From NCBI GenBank assembly GCA_964574605.1, contig CAZNOK010000039.1:1-30397 (forward strand): a stretch of 30,397 bases of DNA, given 5' to 3'. Below are positions 1-7,153 of this stretch, in pieces. A program made the position numbers and the translations under genes. The notes below the pieces were generated by a model. That model had not been told where the DNA came from and did no database searches. It saw nothing but the letters and a program-made list of their open reading frames with translations. The number at the start of each line of letters is the position of its first letter. Within the stretch, counting starts at the first letter, position 1. This DNA is from CAIKAP01 sp964574605. Lineage in GTDB: Bacteria; Verrucomicrobiota; Verrucomicrobiia; Palsa-1439.

Positions 1-29
1 CGCCTGTTTTATCGTTACAATCCGCGCCG

Positions 30-1697
30 ATGAAACTTTCCGACCGCAGCCGCATCGCCATTGTGCTTGTCGTCTTTGCGGCGGTATTCATCGCCTTGGC
101 CTTTTTCAGCTATACCCGCGAGTCGGCCACGTGGGATGAGCCTCAGCATCTCACCGCCGGTTACACGGCGCTGACGCGCCTAGATTTTCGCATCGACACC
201 GAACACCCGCCGCTGGTCCGGATGTGGGCGGCTCTGCCGCTGGCGCTGTGCAGCGGCATCCGCTTCGACGAAGCCGGCCAATACTGGCAACAAGGGCCGC
301 AATGGTTTTTCTGCCATCAGTTCATGTATCGCGACAACAGCGCCGATTGGATGCTGTACCGGGCAAGGTTCATGATCGTTCTGCTCGGCGTGTTGCTCGG
401 CGTGCTGCTGTTCTGCTGGGCGCGCGAACTGTTCGGCTTTTGGACGGCAACCACGACGCTGGCGTTGTATTGTTGCGAGCCGAACCTGCTGGCGCACTCA
501 CGGCTCGTCACCACCGATTTTGGTTTTGTCTGCTTCGCTTTCGGCGCGGTGTATTTTCTCTGGCGGCTGACGCGACGGTTCAGCGTCGCCAACATCATTG
601 GCCTCACGGTCTTTTTCGTGCTAGCTCAAACAACCAAATTCACTGCGATTTTGCTTTGGCCGATTTTCCTGGCGCTGCTCATTTTGTTGGCGTTTCTCAC
701 GCGGAAATTCGTCGCAACGCTCGTCGTGGCGGTGTTGCTCGTCGTGGCCACGTACGCCGGCATCTGGGCGGTGTATGGATTCCGCTATCGCGCCACCACG
801 GCCACGGCGACGCGGTTTGCGTTTGAATTCAACAAGGATCCCCGCGTCCAGTCCGCCGCGCCGGTGTTGAGCAAGGCGACGCGTTGGATTGCGGAACACC
901 GTGTGCTGCCGCAAGCGTATGCGGAAGGTTTCCTGCTGGGGCAAGCCAAGGCCAAAGTGCGTTCCGGATACCTGGCCGGGGAATACAGCACGAAAGGCTG
1001 GTGGTATTACTTTCCCATCGCGTTTCTGATCAAGACGCCGTTGACAGTCATCGCGCTTTTCCTGGGCGGGGTTGGCGTTTGCATTCGCAAGTGGCGATAC
1101 GATCGTGTCTTTGCCATCGTGCCGATCGTGGTGTTTCTCGGCGTGGCGATGCTGGCCAACATCAACATCGGCCTGCGTCATATCCTGACGATTTATCCGT
1201 TCGTTCTGTTGCTGGCCGGCGTCGCGATTGGTCGGTGGCGGTGGGCGCGACGGATCGCGCCGCTGGTGGCGGCGGCGGAATTCACACTGGTTTATCCGCA
1301 CTGCATTGCGGCTTTCAATCTCATCGTCGGCGGACCATCGCAGGGTCACAAGTATCTGGTGGACTCGAACCTGGACTGGGGACAGGACTTGAAAGGGTTG
1401 AAACGCTGGATGGACAAGAACAACGTGACGACGATCAACCTGAGCTACTTCGGCACCGCCGATCCCGCCTACTACGGCATCCGTTGCACGCACCTGCCCG
1501 GCGGGCCGTTCTACGCAGATTCGCTGGTCAGCACACCGCAGTTGCCCGGTTACGTCGCGGTGAGCCTGACGAATCTGCGCGGCGTTTACTTCAACGAGGA
1601 AACCCGTCGTTACTACGAGCGGTTGCTGGAACGCAGACCAGCGGCGCGCATCGGTCATTCGATCCACGTGTATTGGATCGAGCGCCCGTGGTGGTGA
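30..1697 (+). CDS. Membrane glycosyltransferase, GT39/ArnT-PMT-like (GT-C fold)
   Basis: This 555-residue polytopic membrane protein probably transfers a sugar from a lipid-phosphate donor on the outer face of the cytoplasmic membrane. What I see is a first TM helix (about residues 9-27), then an acidic pair in TWDEPQH (D36, E37), then the EHPPL motif (residues 58-62). Many hydrophobic helices follow up to about residue 430, and the soluble tail carries DSNLDWGQDLKGLKRW. An early extracytoplasmic Asp-Glu pair followed by HPP is characteristic of PMT/ArnT-type GT-C enzymes, and this length is normal for them. Acceptor and sugar cannot be told from the sequence. A TACAAT hexamer at 16-21 lies 8 nt before the ATG and there is no Shine-Dalgarno sequence, so a leaderless transcript is possible. 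The TGA abuts the stop codon of the convergent downstream gene. Confidence 0.88.
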   Translation: MKLSDRSRIAIVLVVFAAVFIALAFFSYTRESATWDEPQHLTAGYTALTRLDFRIDTEHPPLVRMWAALPLALCSGIRFDEAGQYWQQGPQWFFCHQFMYRDNSADWMLYRARFMIVLLGVLLGVLLFCWARELFGFWTATTTLALYCCEPNLLAHSRLVTTDFGFVCFAFGAVYFLWRLTRRFSVANIIGLTVFFVLAQTTKFTAILLWPIFLALLILLAFLTRKFVATLVVAVLLVVATYAGIWAVYGFRYRATTATATRFAFEFNKDPRVQSAAPVLSKATRWIAEHRVLPQAYAEGFLLGQAKAKVRSGYLAGEYSTKGWWYYFPIAFLIKTPLTVIALFLGGVGVCIRKWRYDRVFAIVPIVVFLGVAMLANINIGLRHILTIYPFVLLLAGVAIGRWRWARRIAPLVAAAEFTLVYPHCIAAFNLIVGGPSQGHKYLVDSNLDWGQDLKGLKRWMDKNNVTTINLSYFGTADPAYYGIRCTHLPGGPFYADSLVSTPQLPGYVAVSLTNLRGVYFNEETRRYYERLLERRPAARIGHSIHVYWIERPWW

Positions 1698-2174
1698 TTA
1701 CTCGTGCTGGTCCTCAGCCGGCCCCGCGTCTTCCTCACCCTGCTCGTTCATGCGCTTGAGGACTTCGCTCATGTCCTCAACGGCATTGAACACTTTTGCG
1801 GCTACGTAAATCGGACTTTTCTGCTGGACAGCCAGCGCGATGCAATCGCTGGGACGCGCGTCAATCTCGACGATCTTCGTGCCCAGTTCGTTCTCGGCGC
1901 GCAGGATCAGGCGCGCAAAGTAGGTGCTGTTCTTGAGGTCGTTGATCACCACGCGCTCGACGCGCACGCCGAGGCCTGTAAAGATGTGGCCGATGAGGTC
2001 ATGCGTGAGCGGGCGTTCCTTCGGCGTGTTGCGCAGGAACATCGTGATGGCGGCGCCGACCGAGTGGTCCACGTAGATGACGAACACCTTCTCGTCGTTG
2101 CCAAGAAACACCGCGCAACCGTTGGCAGTCGGCAACACGCCGCGAACCTGGATTTCGACAACACCGTTCTTCAT
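1698..2174 (-). CDS. Bifunctional nuclease family protein (DUF151/BFN domain)
   Basis: This 158-residue protein consists almost entirely of a DUF151 (BFN) domain. Family features visible are the N-terminal MKNGVVEIQVRGVLP strand, PLTHDLIGHIF, VVINDLKNSTYFARL and the signature DARPSDCIALA. DUF151 proteins are small cytoplasmic proteins. Plant members have been reported to have RNase and DNase activity, but the bacterial role is poorly known, so the product name comes from the family. I chose the ATG at 2174 because AGGGG lies 5 nt upstream and the homology begins there. A longer in-frame start at 2207 would run into the preceding gene. The acidic tail (EQGEEDAGPAEDQHE) is probably disordered. 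It lies 7 bp downstream of the arginine decarboxylase gene, so the two are probably co-transcribed. Confidence 0.88.
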   Translation of the reverse strand: MKNGVVEIQVRGVLPTANGCAVFLGNDEKVFVIYVDHSVGAAITMFLRNTPKERPLTHDLIGHIFTGLGVRVERVVINDLKNSTYFARLILRAENELGTKIVEIDARPSDCIALAVQQKSPIYVAAKVFNAVEDMSEVLKRMNEQGEEDAGPAEDQHE

Positions 2175-2181
2175 GTCGCCC

Positions 2182-2730
2182 CTAAAATAGCATAATCGCC
2201 GCCGCAATCACGGTCGTGTACAACCCTTGCGGATGGCCGACGGCGGACTGGGTGTTGTTGCTGGTGCGGACAATCTTGCCGCTGAGTTTGTACACCTGTT
2301 CTTTCTCGTCCCAACTGGCGTCCTCGTTGAACTCGACGCCGAGCGTGGAGGCCAGCATCGCGGCCGCCATTTCCTCGGCGAAATTGCCCGCCGCCGTGTC
2401 GTTCATGCCGTAGCCGTGGAACTCGCTGAGGTAACCGTAGGCGTCTTCTTCCGCCGGCTGGGCGACGCCGATGCTGGCGGCAATCAAACGGTGCGGCTCG
2501 TTGGTCGAGCACCGGGCGACGACCGCAAACGTGATCTGGCCCGGCTGCAGCAGCGGCTCGCCCTGTTTGCGCGAGATGATCCGGCAACGCGGCGGCAGGA
2601 TGCTGGAGACATGAACGAGATTGCACATGTGGATGCCGGCGTCGCGCAACGCCATCTCGAAGCTCCGCAACTCGTGCTTGTGCGTGCCGACGCCCTTGGT
2701 CAGAAACATCTTCGATGGAACAAAGTGCAT
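2182..2730 (-). CDS. Pyruvoyl-dependent arginine decarboxylase (PvlArgDC)
   Basis: The enzyme converts arginine to agmatine and CO2, either for polyamine synthesis or for proton-consuming acid resistance. The family is made as a proenzyme that cleaves itself between two serines, and the second serine becomes the pyruvoyl cofactor. The site is visible as VHVSSILPP, with the Ser pair at residues 42-43 from the ATG used here. Other family features are FLTKGVGTHKHELRSFE near the N terminus, EFHGYGM and the C-terminal VGHPQGLYTT. Length (182 aa) is typical. The start is uncertain. The ATG at 2730 matches the usual N terminus (MHFVPSK) but lacks a Shine-Dalgarno sequence, while an in-frame TTG at 2751 has GAGGG 7 nt upstream and would add 7 residues. 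No other polyamine gene is in the window. Confidence 0.92.
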   Translation of the reverse strand: MHFVPSKMFLTKGVGTHKHELRSFEMALRDAGIHMCNLVHVSSILPPRCRIISRKQGEPLLQPGQITFAVVARCSTNEPHRLIAASIGVAQPAEEDAYGYLSEFHGYGMNDTAAGNFAEEMAAAMLASTLGVEFNEDASWDEKEQVYKLSGKIVRTSNNTQSAVGHPQGLYTTVIAAAIMLF

Positions 2731-2784
2731 GTCTGATGCGGAGAAAAACAAATTCCGGCCCTCATTGCAAGCCTTTCAACATGT

Positions 2785-2813
2785 TTGACGCGGCGACGCT
2801 GAGTCACTATTAT
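2785..2813 (+). promoter_or_regulatory. Sigma-70-like promoter for the FHA-domain gene
   Basis: TTGACG (2785-2790) and TATTAT (2808-2813) each match 5 of 6 consensus bases and are separated by 17 bp. The predicted transcript start is near 2820, followed by GGAG (2820-2823) 8 nt before the ATG at 2832. Housekeeping promoters in this lineage are poorly mapped, so this is a pattern match only. Confidence 0.55.
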
Positions 2814-2838
2814 GCGCATGGAGATCTTCACATGGCAA
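2809..2838 (-). promoter_or_regulatory. Candidate promoter for the arginine decarboxylase gene
   Basis: Read on the minus strand, TTGCCA (2838-2833) and CATAAT (2814-2809) each match 5 of 6 consensus bases with an 18-bp spacer. Its -10 element overlaps the -10 of the divergent FHA promoter, so the two would compete for polymerase. The leader would be about 50-70 nt. The -35 lies inside the first codons of the FHA gene. Confidence 0.35.
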
Positions 2839-3623
2839 AACTTCACCTGTTACCCGAGATGCCTGACAGTGAACCACTCGATCTGATCGAGACCGTCGTC
2901 CTCATCGGACGCAAACCCGACAATACCCTTCAAGTGGAGGACAACAACGTCTCCAAATACCACGCTCTGCTCCTGAAGACCGAGGACGGCTACCGCCTTT
3001 ACGATCTGCACTCTTCCAACGGCACGTATGTCAACGACCAGCGCATCACCGCCACCATCCTTAAGAACAACGACCAACTCCGCATCGGTCCTGCCGTCTT
3101 CCGATTCGAATCCGAACCCGGCCCCGCCGCCGCACCGGTCCCGGTCCTGCAACCCAAGGTTCGTTTCGCCGGACGCCTCAGCGGCGCCCCGCTCGGGCGC
3201 AAACCCGGCGCCACGCCCACCCTTTCGAAGCCGGGCACCGAACCCACGACCATATCCCAAGCGCCACCAACACCGGCGCCTATTCCCGTGCCATCACTCG
3301 TGCCTGAACCCGCCGCACCTCGTTCCCCTTCCGTGGTGACCACGACCGCAACGCCCGCCCAAGCCGTGCCTGTCGCTGAAACGACACCTGCGCTGAAACC
3401 TGTCAAGAAGGAAGAGCCGCGCGTTTCCATCCGCATCCCCGAAAGCAAAAAATCCCTCATCTCCCAGTCGCTCGCGCCGTCCGACGCCAAAGAAACACAG
3501 CAAGCTCAACCCATTGCCCCGCCAGCCGAAGCCGAGCGACCAAGACCGCGTCTCGGATTCGCCCCGCAACCTCCCAGCGAACCCGCCCCTGCCCCTGAAC
3601 CGGTCCCCGAACAACCCGTTTAA
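2832..3623 (+). CDS. FHA-domain protein with long Pro/Ala-rich tail
   Basis: This is a 263-residue predicted cytoplasmic phosphothreonine-binding protein. The FHA domain spans about residues 19-93. It keeps the key residues IGR (R27), SKYH (S41, H44) and SSNGTYVN (S61-N68), so phosphopeptide binding should be intact. The rest (about 95-263) is low-complexity Pro/Ala/Glu-rich sequence with scattered basic patches and no recognisable domain. I chose the ATG at 2832 because GGAG precedes it and FHA homology starts soon after. The open frame extends upstream to 2715, but that part overlaps the divergent decarboxylase gene. The frame ends at TAA 3621-3623, but the same frame stays open for 37 more codons to TAG 3735-3737 and ends with a Gly-rich, basic peptide. 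The annotated C terminus may therefore be truncated. Its kinase partner is unknown; two Ser/Thr kinases lie elsewhere in the window. Confidence 0.85.
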   Translation: MAKLHLLPEMPDSEPLDLIETVVLIGRKPDNTLQVEDNNVSKYHALLLKTEDGYRLYDLHSSNGTYVNDQRITATILKNNDQLRIGPAVFRFESEPGPAAAPVPVLQPKVRFAGRLSGAPLGRKPGATPTLSKPGTEPTTISQAPPTPAPIPVPSLVPEPAAPRSPSVVTTTATPAQAVPVAETTPALKPVKKEEPRVSIRIPESKKSLISQSLAPSDAKETQQAQPIAPPAEAERPRPRLGFAPQPPSEPAPAPEPVPEQPV

Positions 3624-3746
3624 CCCTTTGCCACAACCCTGGGCGGCCCCAAACCAGCCGGTTCAGCACGTCCACTCCGCCCCAAACTTGGCGGCGCCGG
3701 CGGCGGTGGGATAAAACTGAAAAGCTTCAAGAAATAGAAGTTCGCG

Positions 3747-6293
3747 TCAGGACTTGCTGAAACTCAGCGTGTCGGGCTTCTTGTCCACGTCCACCTTCAC
3801 CTTGTCGCCTTCCTTGAACTGACCGGCGAGGACTTGCATCGAAAGCGCATCCAGCAGCTTCCGCTGGATAACGCGTTTCAACGGACGCGCGCCGAATACC
3901 GGGTCGTAACCTTCCTTCGCCAGCAACGCCTTCACAGGCTCGCTCACGGTTAATGCGATGCGCTGGTCGGCAAGCCGCTTGATGACGTGAGACAGTTGGA
4001 TTTTCACGATCTGTTTGATCTGTTCAATGCCGAGCTTGTGGAACACGACAATCTCGTCCACCCGGTTCAGAAACTCCGGACGGAACTGCCGACGCAATTC
4101 CTCGCGCACCAGCTTATCCACATCGCCAACGTCCTCCTGATAATGCTGGCTGCCGACGTTGCTCGTCATGATGATGACCGTGTTCTTGAAATCCACAATC
4201 CTCCCCTGCCCGTCCGTCAGGCGTCCGTCGTCGAGAATCTGAAGCAACACGTTGAACACATCGTGATGCGCCTTCTCGATCTCATCGAACAACACCACCG
4301 CGTATGGACGACGCCGCACCGCCTCGGTGAGTTGACCGCCTTCCTCGTACCCGACATATCCCGGCGGCGCGCCGATGAGCCGCGCGACGGTGTGTTTCTC
4401 CATGTACTCGCTCATGTCAATCCGCACCATCGCCGCCTCGTCGTCGAACAAAAACTCCGCCAACGCTCGGGCCAATTCCGTCTTGCCGACGCCGGTCGGG
4501 CCGAGAAAGATGAACGAACCAATCGGCCGGTTCGGGTCTTGCAATCCGCTGCGCGCCCGACGCACGGCGTTGGAGACGGCAACGACGCCGTCGTTCTGCC
4601 CGACGACGCGCTGCTCCAATCGGTCTTCCATGTGCAGCAATTTCTCCCGCTCCCCTTCGAGCAGGCGCGACACCGGAATATGTGTCCACGCCGCCACGAC
4701 CTCGGCGATGTCGTTCTCCGTGACCTCCTCCGCCAACATCCCACCGGTCTTTTGGAGTTTCGCATCGGCGGCCTTGAGTTTCTTTTCCAACTCCGGCAAC
4801 CGGCCATACTCCACTTCGGCGGCCTTGCTCAGGTCACCGGTGCGCTTGGCTTGCTCGGCTTGTTCCTTCGAGAGCTCGATGGCCGACTTTAGATCACGAA
4901 TCTCAGTAACGACGCCTTTTTCGTTCTGCCATTGCGTCTTGAGCTTCTTGCCCTGCTCCTGCAAATCCGCCAACTCGCGTTCCAGCTTCGCCAGACGCTC
5001 CTTGCTCGCCTTGTCCGGCTCCTTCTTCAACGCCGTCCGCTCGATTTCCAACTGCATCACGCGCCGCTCGATCTGGTCAATCTCCGTCGGCATCGAGTCC
5101 AACTCGATCCGCAATCGCGACGCCGCCTCGTCCACCAAGTCAATCGCTTTGTCCGGCAGGAATCGGTCGCTGATGTACCGGTGCGACAACACCGCCGCGC
5201 TCACCAACGCCGCGTCCTGAATTCGCACGCCGTGATGAACCTCGTATCGCTCCTTCAGTCCGCGCAGAATCGCGATCGTGTCCTCGACCGTCGGCTCCCC
5301 AACGAGAATCGGCTGAAACCGCCGCTCCAACGCCGGGTCTTTCTCGACGTACTTGCGATACTCGTCAAGTGTCGTCGCGCCAATCGTGTGCAATTCGCCG
5401 CGCGCCAGCGACGGCTTAAGCATGTTCGCCGCGTCCACCGGCGCGCCCTCGGCTTTGCCCGCGCCGACGACCGTGTGCAACTCGTCAATGAACAGAATGA
5501 TTTTCCCTTCACTCGCGATGACTTCCTTCAGGAATGCTTTCAATCGGTCCTCGAACTCGCCGCGGAACTTCGCGCCCGCCAACATCGCGCCGATGTCCAT
5601 CGCCACGACGCGTTTGTCCTTCAAACCTTCCGGCACGTCGCCGCTGACGATCCGTCGTGCCAACCCCTCGACGATGGCTGTCTTGCCGACGCCGGGATCG
5701 CCGATCAACACCGGGTTGTTCTTCGTCCGCCGCGACAACACCTGCATCAGGCGACGGATTTCCGTGTCGCGCCCAATGACCGGGTCGAGCTTGCCCTTAC
5801 GTGCCTCCTCCGTCAGGTCGCGCCCGTATTTCTGGAGCGACTGGTATTTGTCTTCCGGATTCTGGTCTGTGACCGTTGCGTTGCCGCGCACATCGCGCAA
5901 CGCCTTCAAGATGTCGCTCGTTTTCGCCGCGACTTTTTTCTGTTCCGCAAGCCCGAGCAACAGATGTTCGGTACTGACAAATTGGTCTTTGAGTTTGTCC
6001 GCGTGCGACTGAGCCGCGTCGAGCGCCGCGCGAAGTGAACGACTGAGCGTCAACTCGGCTTCGCCGTGAACCTGCGGGCGACGGTTCAACTCGTCGTCGA
6101 GCTTCTTCAACATCGCATCCGGCGCGAGGCCGAGTTTCTCCAGTAACGGACGGACAAGGCCGTCGGTCTGATGGATGAGCGCGGCGAGCAGGTGTTCGCA
6201 GTCAACTTCCGAGTGGTGTTGTTTCTGCGCCAGCTCGTGTGCCGACTGCAACGCCTCCTGCGCCTTGATCGTCAATTTGTCGAATCGAATCAT
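3747..6293 (-). CDS. clpB: ATP-dependent disaggregase ClpB
   Basis: This is the hexameric AAA+ chaperone that, with DnaK, pulls polypeptides out of aggregates after heat or other stress. The order is complete: an N-terminal Clp repeat domain (about 1-145), NBD1 with Walker A GDPGVGKT (198-205) and Walker B ILFIDE (266-271), the ClpB-specific coiled-coil middle domain (about 405-525, rich in Lys/Glu/Leu), NBD2 with Walker A GPTGVGKT (598-605) and VLFDEIEKAH, and the C-terminal small domain. The 848 residues match the usual 850-870, and the middle domain excludes ClpA or ClpC. The ATG at 6293 has GAGG only one base upstream, an unusually tight spacing. The 122 bp to yebC show no convincing CIRCE operator or sigma-32 promoter. 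Confidence 0.97.
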   Translation of the reverse strand: MIRFDKLTIKAQEALQSAHELAQKQHHSEVDCEHLLAALIHQTDGLVRPLLEKLGLAPDAMLKKLDDELNRRPQVHGEAELTLSRSLRAALDAAQSHADKLKDQFVSTEHLLLGLAEQKKVAAKTSDILKALRDVRGNATVTDQNPEDKYQSLQKYGRDLTEEARKGKLDPVIGRDTEIRRLMQVLSRRTKNNPVLIGDPGVGKTAIVEGLARRIVSGDVPEGLKDKRVVAMDIGAMLAGAKFRGEFEDRLKAFLKEVIASEGKIILFIDELHTVVGAGKAEGAPVDAANMLKPSLARGELHTIGATTLDEYRKYVEKDPALERRFQPILVGEPTVEDTIAILRGLKERYEVHHGVRIQDAALVSAAVLSHRYISDRFLPDKAIDLVDEAASRLRIELDSMPTEIDQIERRVMQLEIERTALKKEPDKASKERLAKLERELADLQEQGKKLKTQWQNEKGVVTEIRDLKSAIELSKEQAEQAKRTGDLSKAAEVEYGRLPELEKKLKAADAKLQKTGGMLAEEVTENDIAEVVAAWTHIPVSRLLEGEREKLLHMEDRLEQRVVGQNDGVVAVSNAVRRARSGLQDPNRPIGSFIFLGPTGVGKTELARALAEFLFDDEAAMVRIDMSEYMEKHTVARLIGAPPGYVGYEEGGQLTEAVRRRPYAVVLFDEIEKAHHDVFNVLLQILDDGRLTDGQGRIVDFKNTVIIMTSNVGSQHYQEDVGDVDKLVREELRRQFRPEFLNRVDEIVVFHKLGIEQIKQIVKIQLSHVIKRLADQRIALTVSEPVKALLAKEGYDPVFGARPLKRVIQRKLLDALSMQVLAGQFKEGDKVKVDVDKKPDTLSFSKS

Positions 6294-6415
6294 TCCTCAA
6301 GAATAAGCAATGCACATACCGGGCCGATTTCAACCCTGTTTTGCGCCAAGTTGACTGGAAACAGTGTGACACCGCCAAGGCCGTGTGACAGACGGGCGCG
6401 ACACCGTGTTCCGGC

Positions 6416-7147
6416 TTACTTCACGGCGGCCCAGACGCGGTGGACGTCGTCGTGGTCTTCGAGGGACTGGAGGAATTCGCCGACCTCCGCGCGCTGGGCG
6501 TCGGTCAACTCTGGATAGTTCTTCGGCAGGAAACCAAGTTCGCTGGTCACAACCGTCCAGCCGTTCTTCGACAACCAAACCGACACGGAATGCACCGCCG
6601 TGCGGTCAGTGATAAAGCGAGCGCCGGCGGCTTCGCTCGGGATATCGTCGTTTTGTTCGTGGGTGAGCGGCTCGACTTCGTTGGCGCCGGCTTCGATGGC
6701 GGCGGCTTCGCGGTCAATGTTCGCGTCGGGATGATGCGCTTCGACGAGGCCGACGGGGTCGAAGAGGAAACGGTTGCTGCCACTACCGCCAAGTTGGCCT
6801 TTGCGGAAGAGGACGCGAATCTCGGGCGCGGTCCGGTTCGGATTGTCGGTGAACACTTCGACGATGACGGCGACTTTGTGGGGGGCGTAACCTTCGAAGG
6901 TGACGTGTTCCATCACCAGTTTCTCCTGACCGATGCCGGCGCCTTTCTTGATGGCGCGCTCGATGGCTTCGCGGTTGACGCTTTCCTTGCGCGCTTTCTC
7001 GACAGCCGCGTGAAGCCGCGCATTGAGGTCGGGATCGGCGCCGCCCATCTTGGCGGCGACCATGATTTCCTTGACGAGTTTGCCGGTCGCCTGCGATTTC
7101 TTCAGCGAAGCGACTTCACGTTTGGCTTGCAACCATTGGCGTCCCAT
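6416..7147 (-). CDS. yebC: YebC/PmpR family regulator (TACO1 family)
   Basis: This 243-residue cytoplasmic protein has the full YebC fold. Visible landmarks are the N-terminal basic helix region ending in GKLVKEIMVAAKMGG, NREAIERAIKKGAG, FEGYAPHKVAVIVEVFTDN, NRTAPEIRVLF and the central GQLGGSGSNRFLFD. The family is known as DNA-binding regulators (PmpR) and more recently as ribosome-associated factors that relieve stalling at proline-rich sequences. Which applies here cannot be decided from sequence. The GSGS segment replaces the more common G-x-G-x-x-G-SV-x-y/wxF pattern. It begins 6 bp after the stop of the upstream kinase gene with AGG near its ATG, so co-transcription with that kinase is likely. 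Confidence 0.93.
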   Translation of the reverse strand: MGRQWLQAKREVASLKKSQATGKLVKEIMVAAKMGGADPDLNARLHAAVEKARKESVNREAIERAIKKGAGIGQEKLVMEHVTFEGYAPHKVAVIVEVFTDNPNRTAPEIRVLFRKGQLGGSGSNRFLFDPVGLVEAHHPDANIDREAAAIEAGANEVEPLTHEQNDDIPSEAAGARFITDRTAVHSVSVWLSKNGWTVVTSELGFLPKNYPELTDAQRAEVGEFLQSLEDHDDVHRVWAAVK

Positions 7148-7153
7148 AGAAAC

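Noticed and set aside
621..1667. 348-residue minus-strand open frame
   Set aside because: It lies wholly within the glycosyltransferase gene, has Arg/Gln-rich shadow composition and no domain.
2715..2831. Longer N terminus of the FHA protein
   Set aside because: It would span its own predicted promoter and overlap the divergent gene; ATG 2832 has a good ribosome binding site.
6294..6415. CIRCE or heat-shock sigma promoter before clpB
   Set aside because: I looked for the TTAGCACTC inverted repeat and for CTTGAA/CCCAT spacing; only a partial GTTGAAA with wrong spacing is present.
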